NCBI GenBank assembly: GCA_043745295.1
Contig: JAYTTN010000073.1
Location: 1-9,645, forward strand
Origin: JALHQU01 sp043745295
Lineage (GTDB): Bacteria; Planctomycetota; Planctomycetia; Gemmatales; Gemmataceae
DNA length: 9,645 nucleotides
Direction: 5' to 3'
Shown here: positions 1 through 7,010 of the stretch, one piece after another
Layout of the letters: every line of letters begins with the position of its first letter
Numbering within the stretch: the first letter of the stretch is position 1
Translations under genes and position numbers: made by a program
Notes under the pieces: model-generated
The model's database searches: none
Told to the model about the DNA's origin: nothing
The model's input: the letters and a program-made list of their open reading frames with translations, nothing else

Positions 1-13
1 GGTTCCCGTGGTC

Positions 14-1357
14 ATGCGGAAGGCGCTCCCCTGGCTCGTACTGCTGCTGGCTCTGCCGGCCGCGCACGGGCGGGACGAGCCGAAGAAGGACGACAAGCCG
101 CCGCCGACGGCGAAGGGGCAGTACGACACGCTGGCGAAGGAGTACGCCGAGCAGACGAAGACGGTCCTCGCCGACGCGCGGAAGGCGAAAGGGGCCGAGC
201 GGGACAAGCTGTACGACAAGTACGACGCGCTGGGCAAGGAGTACGCCGACAAGTTTCTGAAGCTGGCCGAGGACAACCCGACGGACGCCGTCGCGGCCGA
301 CGCCGTGTTCTGGGGCCTGCGGAACGTGCAAGGCGGCGACCCGAAGGCCGAGGCGAAGGCGACCGCCCTGGTCGCCGCCCTGTCGATGGCCGACGTGAAG
401 CGGCTCGTGCCGTTCAACGGCAGCCGCTCGACGGCCCTCCTGGACGCCGTGATGGCGCGGGCCGAGACGGTGCCGTACGACCCGCTGGCGGGCGACCTGG
501 TCGGCTGGGTCGCCGGCAGCCGGATGTTCTTCGGCAAGGGGAAGGTTCCGGCGAGCGTCGCCACCGCGACCGACCGACTACTGGAGAAGTTCCCAGACCA
601 TCCGGCCGTGGAGCGGATCGTCTCGGTGCTGGCGCGAGGCGGGGCCGACGACGCCGCGACCCTCAAGAAAATCGCCGCCACGGCCACCGACCCGAAGCTG
701 GTGGCGAGCGCGACCTACGGACTGGGGCAGAACCTGGCATCGCAACTGGACGCGCTGGGCGACAAGCCGGAGCAAATCGAGAAGGTGGCGGCCGAGGCCG
801 AGACGGTGTTCGCCCACGCCATCAGGCTTTTCGACAACGAGAAGCTGGCCGCGCAGAAGGAGACGGCCGAGAAGGAACTGACCTCGTTCCGCACCCTGCG
901 GGTCGGGAAGGAGGCCCCGGACATCAAGGGGGCCGACCTGGACGGCAAGGACTTCAAGCTGACCGACTACCGGGGCAAGGTGGTGCTGCTCGACTTCTGG
1001 GGGAACTGGTGAGGGCCCTGCGTGGCCATGTACCCACACGAGCGGTCGCTCGTCAAACGCCTCACCGACAAGCCGTTCGCCCTGGTCGGGGTGAACTCGG
1101 ATAAAGACCTGGACGAGTTGAAAACGGTGCTGAAGGACGAGAACATCAGCTGGCGGTCGTTCACCAACGGGCCGCTGGGCACCGGCGGGCCGATCTCCAA
1201 GGCGTGGAACGTCCGCGGCTGGCCGACGATGTACCTGATCGACCACAAGGGGGTCATCCGGCACAAGTTCGTGGGCAACCCCGGGAACGACAAGCTGGAC
1301 GGGTTCATCGAGAAGCTGGTGGCCGAAGCCGAGAAGGACGCGAAGGGCGGCAAGTGA
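14..1357 (+). CDS. Exported TlpA/thioredoxin-like selenoprotein (Sec at the redox site, UGPC)
   Basis: This is read as one 447-residue protein with TGA at codon 333 (1010-1012) decoded as selenocysteine. The ATG at 14 is preferred over the in-frame GTG at 8 because it begins a clean signal peptide (MRK, then LPWLVLLLALPAAHG, cleavage near residue 19); the frame is open to the left edge, so an earlier start cannot be excluded. Residues ~25-290 are charged and helical. The thioredoxin fold runs ~295-447: VGKEAPD, GKVVLLDFWGNW, then TGA-GPC (Cys336), and cis-Pro404 in GWPT. TlpA-type proteins have W-C-x-x-C here, so TGA sits exactly on the first catalytic Cys codon. The family is a thiol-disulfide oxidoreductase acting outside the cytoplasm; the substrate is unknown. 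The alternatives are a nonsense mutation or a sequencing error. The intact frame, conserved downstream motifs and hairpin at 1038-1053 argue against both. The gene converges on its right neighbour with a 16-bp gap. Confidence 0.85.
1010..1053 (+). promoter_or_regulatory. Sec UGA codon plus candidate bacterial SECIS hairpin
   Basis: The UGA is at 1010-1012. At 1038-1043 and 1048-1053 the sequences ACGAGC and GCTCGT pair perfectly (6 bp) around a GGUC tetraloop (1044-1047). The loop starts 31 nt after the UGA, within the roughly 16-37 nt range usual for bacterial SECIS elements. A GGUC apical loop is also what E. coli fdhF presents to SelB, from memory. The element lies inside the coding sequence, as bSECIS elements do. 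I saw no obvious bulged U in the 5' arm, and the lower stem is not well defined. Function is inferred. Confidence 0.65.
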
Positions 1358-1373
1358 CCCGCCCGGCCTTCCC

Positions 1374-4178
1374 TTACCACTCGGCCTGGACGCGGAAGGT
1401 CTCGCCGGCGGAGAAGTCCACCGGGATCGCGCCGGCGTTCGGCGCGATCTCGCGCTCGACGTTGCCCTCGCCGTCGATCATCGCCGCCTGCACCGGGTCG
1501 CGGGCGAAGCGGAGGTCGGCCGCGCCGCCGAACCCGGCGCACTCGACGAACCGCATCGCCACCGCCCGGTTCATCCCCTCGCGTGCCCGCACCGGCCGCA
1601 GTTGCGTCATCAGCAGGCTGGGCAGATCGACGTGGCCGAGCCAGCCGGTCGGCCCGATGTGCGGCGGCCCTTTCTCGGTGCGGACCACCGGCGACGGGGC
1701 CACCCACCCGGCGGCCGTCTGCATCGGGTGTTCGCGGTCCATCGCCAGCAGCAGGTCGAACCGCCGGCAGGTCTCGCCTTCGGGGATCAGCACCACGTCG
1801 GCCGTCCGCGCATCGATCTTGTGGACGAACGGCAGCCCGCCGGTGAACACGAACGTCCGCGCCGCGCCGAGGCGCATCTCCAGGTAGTCCGGCGACACCG
1901 GGTACGTCGAACCGGTCTGGCAGTTCGCCCCGTTCACGCCGCGGAACAGCGCCGCGCGGTCGTCCCGCCAGACGAACCGCGCGCCGAAGTAGGCGTGCCA
2001 CGGGTAGCCGGTCGGCTGGTGGACGGGTTCCAGTTCGATGCGGATTTCCAGCACCGGCCGGCCGACCCACGCGCGAATCCGCTGCCGGAAGGTGGCCAGC
2101 ACCACGTCCTGCGCGTCGACGATGTCGCCCTCGCACGTCACTTCGCCGAGGGCCGCGCCGCTGTTCGTCACCGTCAACCCCCGGCACCGCGTCTTGCTGC
2201 CGGGGTTGAACACCAACTGCATGCCCAGGCGGTTGACGCGGGTCCGCGCGTCGCGGAACCCCCGCAGCGCGCCGGTGAGCGGGTCGAAGTCGGCTTCGAG
2301 GAACTCGTTCCGTACCGCCGACCCGTCGGCCGTCTTGATGCGCGGCTTCGGCGGCGCGGCGGTGCCGTTGCGGGGAATCCAGGCGAAGCCGAGCGACGGC
2401 ACTTCGACCACAAGCTTCGCAGCGGTGCCGCTGAACTCGGCGGCTTTCACCGGGTCGGCGACCGGGATCGGCCCGCCGAAGTCGTCGATCTCCAGCACCA
2501 CCCGGCGGGTGAAGTTGCACGGGTTGAAGACCATCAGCCCCGGCCGGTTCGGCGGGGAGTGGATTTGCACGCGGTCGGCGAGGAGCTGGGCGAAGGCGGA
2601 TTCGATCCGATCCGAGCCGGAAGCGTCAGCGACGGAAGCACCCAGACCGTCGCTGACGCTTCCGGCTCGGGTCGAACCAGACTCCAACTCCTCTTCCACC
2701 GCCTCCAACTCCGTCAGCAGCGCCGCGTCCGCTTCACCCTCTGCTGTCAGAGTCCGGTACAGCGCCGCCAGCGCATAAGCCGAGTCGATCCGCCGCCGCG
2801 CCCGCAGTTGCTCCGGGAACTCGCTCACCGGGTCGGGCAGCTTCCGCACCGTCACGCGGTCGTCGAGCGCGTCGAAGTGGTAGTCGTCGGCCGAGGTGCT
2901 GCCGAGATAGTCGCCGTAGCCGATCCCCGCCAGAAACGTCGTCAGGCCGATCCACTCGCCGAGCGGCTCGCCGAGCGCGGCGGACGCCAGCAGCGCGTCG
3001 TACCCGACGGCCGCCGGGTCGCCGGTATGCTTGAACGCCACCACCGGGTTCGAGTCCGCCGTCAGCGCCTGGTGCAGGTGGTAGACGAGGTTGAAGAAAG
3101 TGAGCGGGTCGGACGCGCTCAGCGGTTCGCGGCCGAACGCCTCCACCGATTTGCCGTCCGGCGCGGGCCAGTTCACCACCGCCGTGTTCCGCACCGGCGT
3201 CCGCGCGCCGTCGAAGCTGACGGCGACGGCGTTCTTGAAGCCGACGTGCTTCAGCCAGCTCGGCAGTTGCAGGTGCTGCGCCGACCGCGACCGCGCGTAC
3301 ACGTCGGCCTCGCGGCCCAGCAGTTGGCGAACGGCCGTCCGGCCGGCCGTCAGGTTCCAGAACTGCGACTCGGTCGGCAGCAGCGCGTCGTCCCGCTCGG
3401 TGTACGCCCCGCAGCAGACATCCACGTTCGCGGCCTTCAATTCCTCCAGCCGCTCCGGGTGCCGCTCGGCCAGTTCTTCCAGCATCTCGCCGGACGCGAT
3501 GACCGACAGCGGCAACCCGGCCGCGCGCGACGCCGGCCACGGCTGATCGAGTTTGCCCTTCTGGAGGATGACGATGTCGATCAGCCGGAGCGCGTTCGAG
3601 TTCAGCACTTGGCGGGCGCTCGTCACCTTCTCGGCGGCGACTTTCAGCTTCTCGGTGATCGCTTCCGGCCCGGCGTTTTGTCGAACCGCCTCCACCGCCT
3701 GCTGCACGTCCTCCCAGAACGCCGGCACGTCGAGCAGGTGTTCGTGGTCCATCGCGTCGAACAAGGATTCGACCACGAGAAACGAATACCCCAATCCGGC
3801 GAACAGGCGGACGATCTCGGCGGGCGTGTCGAGCAGGTCGGCGTTCAGCCCCGCGGCGCGGAAGTTGGCGGCGGTCTCGCGTTCGTCCGACGTGACGGCG
3901 AAGCTGGTCGCGTTCGCCGCAGCGATGCGGTCCTTCCAGTCGTCCGGCTGGTACAGGTACGGGCCGGTCGGCACGGCGTACAGGAACCCCTCGCCCGGCT
4001 TGTCGTGGTCGTAGGACGACGACGCCAGTGGCGGCTTGCTCAGGCCGGCCACCGCCGCCGGGTGCCACAGTTGCAGGTACCCGTTCAGCCAGCCGGTGGC
4101 CTCGTCCGGGTTCAGGCTGACCGGGTACGACGTGGGCGGGCGGTACGGAGAGAGCAGGTGCGCTTCGCGGGCGGTCAT
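1374..4178 (-). CDS. GH38 (alpha-mannosidase)-like protein, probably lacking canonical catalysis
   Basis: This is a 934-residue protein from the ATG at 4178; an in-frame upstream start at 4241 would add 21 residues with no family character. No signal peptide is visible. Residues 255-315 recall the GH38 catalytic domain: CCGAYTERDDALLPTESQFWNL, then an LGREADVY strand and LPSWLKHVGF. Residues ~530-934 recall the GH38 beta-sandwich half, with NPCNFTRRVVLEID and EADFDPLTGALRGFRDARTR (a 'fragment, then residual-substrate' type pattern). GH38 enzymes have a zinc-binding HxD near the N-terminus and a nucleophile Asp in a P-D-S/T-F-G motif. Here the N-terminal site reads WHPAA, and the nucleophile site reads YARSRSAQH (294-302), so both seem missing. 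It may be a pseudoenzyme or a divergent carbohydrate-binding protein. Residues ~502-522 come from a palindromic repeat. The gene diverges from the DUF429 gene across 104 bp; no clear Shine-Dalgarno is seen before the ATG. Confidence 0.6.
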   Translation of the reverse strand: MTAREAHLLSPYRPPTSYPVSLNPDEATGWLNGYLQLWHPAAVAGLSKPPLASSSYDHDKPGEGFLYAVPTGPYLYQPDDWKDRIAAANATSFAVTSDERETAANFRAAGLNADLLDTPAEIVRLFAGLGYSFLVVESLFDAMDHEHLLDVPAFWEDVQQAVEAVRQNAGPEAITEKLKVAAEKVTSARQVLNSNALRLIDIVILQKGKLDQPWPASRAAGLPLSVIASGEMLEELAERHPERLEELKAANVDVCCGAYTERDDALLPTESQFWNLTAGRTAVRQLLGREADVYARSRSAQHLQLPSWLKHVGFKNAVAVSFDGARTPVRNTAVVNWPAPDGKSVEAFGREPLSASDPLTFFNLVYHLHQALTADSNPVVAFKHTGDPAAVGYDALLASAALGEPLGEWIGLTTFLAGIGYGDYLGSTSADDYHFDALDDRVTVRKLPDPVSEFPEQLRARRRIDSAYALAALYRTLTAEGEADAALLTELEAVEEELESGSTRAGSVSDGLGASVADASGSDRIESAFAQLLADRVQIHSPPNRPGLMVFNPCNFTRRVVLEIDDFGGPIPVADPVKAAEFSGTAAKLVVEVPSLGFAWIPRNGTAAPPKPRIKTADGSAVRNEFLEADFDPLTGALRGFRDARTRVNRLGMQLVFNPGSKTRCRGLTVTNSGAALGEVTCEGDIVDAQDVVLATFRQRIRAWVGRPVLEIRIELEPVHQPTGYPWHAYFGARFVWRDDRAALFRGVNGANCQTGSTYPVSPDYLEMRLGAARTFVFTGGLPFVHKIDARTADVVLIPEGETCRRFDLLLAMDREHPMQTAAGWVAPSPVVRTEKGPPHIGPTGWLGHVDLPSLLMTQLRPVRAREGMNRAVAMRFVECAGFGGAADLRFARDPVQAAMIDGEGNVEREIAPNAGAIPVDFSAGETFRVQAEW
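2608..2674. repeat. Palindromic repeat inside the GH38-like gene
   Basis: Bases 2612-2635 and 2647-2670 are perfect 24-bp inverted repeats around an 11-nt spacer. One T/G mismatch then three more pairs (2608-2610 with 2672-2674) extend the arms. The core is GCCGGAAGCGTCAGCGACGG. It lies in frame in the host gene and encodes RAGSVSDG...VADASGSD, a Gly/Ser/Ala-rich linker between the two halves of the protein. Four of six frames are open across it. A 22-base arm match with two mismatches recurs at 9610-9631. Confidence 0.9.
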
Positions 4179-4282
4179 GGGAACGGCCTGTCGGCGGGGA
4201 AGTCCAATACGGTGATGGTAGGGAGTTCGTGCGAGCCGCACCCGTCGGGGAGTGGCTTCTTCACCGCGGAAAACGCCACCCG

Positions 4283-5152
4283 ATGACCCTGCCCCCCGTC
4301 ACCGCGTTCTTGGGCGTCGATTTCAGCGGCGCGCGGCTGGCCGGCCGGAACATCTGGGTGGCGCGGTGCGAGGCGGAGTCCCCGGCGCGGCTCATTCTGA
4401 CATCGCTGGACTGCCTGGAAGACCTGGCCGGCACCGCCGACCGGGGGCCGGCGCTCGCGCACCTGGTGACACTGGTGTGTCAGTCGTCGGCGGCGCTGTG
4501 GGGGATGGACTTCCCGTTCGGCCTGCCCATCGAACTGTTCCCGAAGGGGCACCGCTGGCCGAAGGTGTTCGACTTCGTCAACGGCTTCGCCGACGACGCC
4601 TACGAGTGCGGGATGACGTGCGTGCGGCGGGCGCGGCGGATGAAGTCCCACCCGGTGCGGAAGACCGCCCACCACGTCCGCCGGCTGACCGACGTGGAAG
4701 CGAAGGCCCCGTTCGACACCTTCCACTACCGCCTCATCTACCAGACGTTCTTCGGCCTCCGGGACGTGATCGACCCGCTCCGGCGGTCGAAGGGCACGGC
4801 CGTCCTGCCGTTCCAGTACCGCAAGCTGCCGACGGCCGAGCGGGTGGTGGTCGAGTGCTGCCCGTCGTCGGTGTTGAAGCGGATGGCGCTGCCGCACCAG
4901 AACTACAAGCAGCCGACCGGCGGGCCGCTGACGGCGAAGCGGCGGCGGACCCGGCACGCGATCCTGGACGGACTGGCGGAACACGTCGAGGTGTCGGACG
5001 CCTTCCGCCGGGTCGTGATGCGGAACCCCGGCGGGGACGCGCTGGACGCAGTCATCGCCGCCGTCGGCGCGCGGCTGGCAGTGGCGTCGGCCGACCATGC
5101 CGCCATCGCCGCCCACCCCCGCTACCGCCGGGAAGGGCGGATGTATGTGTGA
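4283..5152 (+). CDS. DUF429 family protein (predicted RNase H-fold nuclease)
   Basis: This is a 289-residue protein. The ATG at 4283 is chosen because family similarity begins at once (TAFLGVDFSGA); an in-frame upstream start at 4229 adds 18 residues with no family character. DUF429 hallmarks appear in order: GVDFSG (Asp13), LWGMDFPFGLP (Asp76), VVECCPSSVLKRM (Glu191) and GGDALDAVIAAVGARLA (Asp252, Asp255). The spaced acidic residues fit the RNase H-like fold predicted for this family, where they would bind metal; no activity is established, to my knowledge. It has no signal peptide, so it is presumably cytoplasmic. There is no strong Shine-Dalgarno before the ATG. The gene ends one base before the stop of the convergent SGNH hydrolase gene, leaving no room for a separate terminator. 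It could instead be an actin-like ATPase-fold protein, but the ECCPS and GDALDA motifs favour DUF429. Confidence 0.75.
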   Translation: MTLPPVTAFLGVDFSGARLAGRNIWVARCEAESPARLILTSLDCLEDLAGTADRGPALAHLVTLVCQSSAALWGMDFPFGLPIELFPKGHRWPKVFDFVNGFADDAYECGMTCVRRARRMKSHPVRKTAHHVRRLTDVEAKAPFDTFHYRLIYQTFFGLRDVIDPLRRSKGTAVLPFQYRKLPTAERVVVECCPSSVLKRMALPHQNYKQPTGGPLTAKRRRTRHAILDGLAEHVEVSDAFRRVVMRNPGGDALDAVIAAVGARLAVASADHAAIAAHPRYRREGRMYV

Positions 5153-5153
5153 C

Positions 5154-6053
5154 TCACTTCTTGCGGCGGAGGGCGTCGATCTTCTCCTGAATCTTCGCCG
5201 CGTCCGCCTCGGCGGTGCCGAGCGGCTCCGGCGCGACCGTCTTCTCGCGGGTGTAGCCGACGTGCTTCATCCACGCCGTCGACCGCAGCGTCCGCTTCTG
5301 CTCGACCAGCTTGAACAGCGGGTCGGCCTTCACCGCGGCCGCGCCGTCGTCCGGCACCTTCACCCCGAGCGCGGCCAGGACCGTCTTGGCCACCAGCAGG
5401 TGCCCGTCGTCGCCGTAATGCACCTTGTCGCCGGCGAACGGCTGCTTGCGGGCGTCCCGCGCCTTCCGCATCGCGGTATGCAAGTCGATCACCGTCACGC
5501 CCGGCGTCTTCAACTCGGTCAGCCACTTGGCGTACTCGGCCATCACCGCGTCGTAGTTGAACTCGCCGGCCTTCGGGGTGAAGTCGTAGATCGGCGGCGT
5601 GACCAGGAACACCCGCTTCACCCCGGCCTTCTGGCACTGCTCGACCAGCTTCGCGACACCCTTCTGGAACGCGGCCGTGCGGTCCTCGTCCGGCGGCAGG
5701 TAGATGCCGTCGTTGATGCCGTAGCAGGCGAACACCACCTCCGGCTTGGCCTTCTCCAGTACCCGGCCGAGCCGCTCGAACAAGCACGGGCGGGGGAACT
5801 TGCCGCCGGCGTGGCCGTCCTCGCTCAGCCCGGACAGCGTCTCGCTGGCCAGCCCGAGGCCGATCACGTCGAACGTCTTGTCCGGGTGCAGCTTCTCCAG
5901 GAAGTAGGTGGCGAACGAGACGTACCCGCCGGCCTGGGTATTGCTGTCGCCGAGGAAGACGACCCGCTTGCCGGCGACGGCATCGACACCTTGCGCAACG
6001 ACGGGACCACCCAGCGCCGCGCCGGTGAGGAGGGCGAGAACGAACCGGGACAT
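5154..6053 (-). CDS. Secreted SGNH/GDSL-family hydrolase
   Basis: This is a 299-residue protein with an N-terminal signal peptide (MSRFVLALLTGAALGGPVVAQ, cleavage near residue 21). SGNH blocks are complete: block I FLGDSNTQAG (nucleophile Ser37), block II with Gly in GLGLASET (~67-72), block III GIND (112-115, oxyanion Asn114), and block V DKVH (Asp209 and His212 of the triad). This fold hydrolyses esters, commonly acetyl groups on polysaccharides or lipids; the substrate cannot be read from the sequence. The C-terminal ~70 residues (235-299) are Lys- and Ala-rich and outside the core. Start choice is supported by GGAG (6060-6063) six bases before the ATG at 6053. It is the last gene of the leftward cluster, 48 bases after the DUF4058 stop, and converges with the DUF429 gene. 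All catalytic residues are present, so it is probably active. Confidence 0.85.
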   Translation of the reverse strand: MSRFVLALLTGAALGGPVVAQGVDAVAGKRVVFLGDSNTQAGGYVSFATYFLEKLHPDKTFDVIGLGLASETLSGLSEDGHAGGKFPRPCLFERLGRVLEKAKPEVVFACYGINDGIYLPPDEDRTAAFQKGVAKLVEQCQKAGVKRVFLVTPPIYDFTPKAGEFNYDAVMAEYAKWLTELKTPGVTVIDLHTAMRKARDARKQPFAGDKVHYGDDGHLLVAKTVLAALGVKVPDDGAAAVKADPLFKLVEQKRTLRSTAWMKHVGYTREKTVAPEPLGTAEADAAKIQEKIDALRRKK

Positions 6054-6101
6054 GGGCGACTCCGAACGAGAGAGGAAGGTGAGCGGAGGACGAGCAAGCG
6101 G

Positions 6102-6797
6102 TCACGTCAGATAGGCCGTTTCCGCCGCCGCCATGTACGTCGTTTCCAAGTCCACCGGCACCACGTCCGGGAAGCCGATGGCCAGCGGCACGGTCGGCAG
6201 CGCGGCGGCCACGGCCAGCGGGAACTTGCGGACGGCCAGCCAGCCGCCCGTCGAATCCCCACTGCTGACGCGGTAGCTGATGGCGTAGGGCGACGGCAGG
6301 GGCGTTTGGTCCGGGACGCCCAGCCGTGCGGCGAGCCGGTCGGCGAACGAGAAGGCGTATGGCTGCGGGTGGACATCGACGAGCAGCAGGTGGACGCGGT
6401 TGGTCAGGTAGCCGAGGTAACGGCTGAGGTATTTCGCCTTCTTCTCGGTGCCGTCCTTGTTTCCCGGCGACACCAACTCGACGACGGACACCAGCCGGCC
6501 GTTCCGTTCGAGGTACAGACTGCGATCCTCCTCCAGCGTGGCGACGGACACTTCCCAATCCGGCTGGAACGGGTCCGCCTCGTCGTCCCGCAACAGTCGG
6601 TGCGTGCCGCCGTCGAGCCGGCGGACGGACACGTCCGGTTCGCCTTCCGGGTCGTCGACGGCCACGACCGGGCTGGTGCCGACGTAGGCGCGGAAGCCGG
6701 CGGGCAATCGCGGCTTGATCCAGCGGAGGATCTCGGTCATCCACAGGATGTGAACGCCCGACCATCCTCGCGTGGCAGCCCAGTCGTGCAGCGGCAT
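6102..6797 (-). CDS. DUF4058 family protein
   Basis: This is a 231-residue protein matching the DUF4058 pattern: an N-terminal MPLHDW...VHILWMTEILRWIKPRLPAGFRAYVG, then PDVSVRR (Asp55), VVELVSPGNKDG (Glu108, Lys114), AKYLSRYLGYLTNRVHLLLVDVHP, and a C-terminal half ending in DVVPVDLETTY. The D...E-x-S-P-x-N-K arrangement resembles the Uma2/DUF820 proteins of the PD-(D/E)XK nuclease fold; a nuclease-like fold is my inference and no function is known to me. The protein has no signal peptide or membrane segment. A GGAG (6804-6807) lies six bases before the ATG, and the start sits only three bases after the stop of the 65-residue gene, so translation is probably coupled. Members of this family are common in cyanobacteria and planctomycetes. 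Confidence 0.7.
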   Translation of the reverse strand: MPLHDWAATRGWSGVHILWMTEILRWIKPRLPAGFRAYVGTSPVVAVDDPEGEPDVSVRRLDGGTHRLLRDDEADPFQPDWEVSVATLEEDRSLYLERNGRLVSVVELVSPGNKDGTEKKAKYLSRYLGYLTNRVHLLLVDVHPQPYAFSFADRLAARLGVPDQTPLPSPYAISYRVSSGDSTGGWLAVRKFPLAVAAALPTVPLAIGFPDVVPVDLETTYMAAAETAYLT

Positions 6798-6800
6798 CGG

Positions 6801-6998
6801 TCACTCCGTGGGGGGCGCTTTCGGTTGTTCGGCGAGTACCGCGTCACGGTCCTCCTCCGAGAGCCGGGGCGACAGCAACTCCACCAGCGGGGCGAGTGGC
6901 CGCCCCTCAAGCTCTTCGTCGCACACCATTTCAATGACCTCGGCCGGAACATAGCGTCCGGTACCCGACGGCGGCAGTTGAATCTGACGGCGCTTCAT
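6801..6998 (-). CDS. Small hypothetical protein (65 aa)
   Basis: This is a 65-residue protein beginning MKRRQIQLPPSGTGRYVPAEV. The ATG at 6998 is chosen over an in-frame start at 7046 because GAGGTGA (7004-7010) lies five bases upstream and the longer form would overlap the preceding gene. The protein is acidic and Glu/Pro-rich toward its end (ELLSPRLSEEDRDAVLAEQPKAPPTE), with no signal peptide or membrane segment. I do not recognise the family. The neighbours are a 144-residue unknown whose TGA (7004-7006) is part of this gene's Shine-Dalgarno, and the DUF4058 gene three bases downstream. The tight three-gene arrangement suggests co-translation and perhaps shared function, which is inference. 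Codon choice looks ordinary for the region. Confidence 0.65.
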   Translation of the reverse strand: MKRRQIQLPPSGTGRYVPAEVIEMVCDEELEGRPLAPLVELLSPRLSEEDRDAVLAEQPKAPPTE

Positions 6999-7003
6999 GT
7001 CGT

Positions 7004-7010
7004 TCACCTC
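7004..7010 (-). promoter_or_regulatory. Shine-Dalgarno site overlapping a stop codon
   Basis: On the minus strand this reads GAGGTGA, five bases before the ATG at 6998. The last three bases are the TGA of the 144-residue gene. It fixes the start of the 65-residue gene and suggests translational coupling. Confidence 0.7.

Noticed and set aside
1020..1049. Alternative SECIS fold pairing 1020-1027 with 1044-1049
   Set aside because: It needs bulges and a weak internal stem, and its apical loop (ACCC) lacks the G expected of bSECIS elements. The 1038-1053 hairpin is simpler and has the GGUC loop.
1022..1357. A separate gene starting at GTG 1022
   Set aside because: It is in the same frame as the upstream gene, lacks the first thioredoxin strand and the redox site, and has no ribosome binding site. 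It is better read as the part of the selenoprotein after the Sec codon.
1358..1373. A terminator between the two convergent genes
   Set aside because: Sixteen GC-rich bases with no inverted repeat or T run.
4260..4269. TTCACCGCGG before the DUF429 gene, as in the trpB-mutM palindrome
   Set aside because: Only the 10-mer matches, no second arm is present, and the same 10-mer also occurs by chance inside the SGNH gene at 5329-5338.
1602..4286. Long plus-strand open frame of about 890 codons
   Set aside because: It lies antisense to the GH38-like gene and has Arg/Val/His-rich, low-complexity composition without motifs, as expected for a shadow frame in GC-rich DNA.
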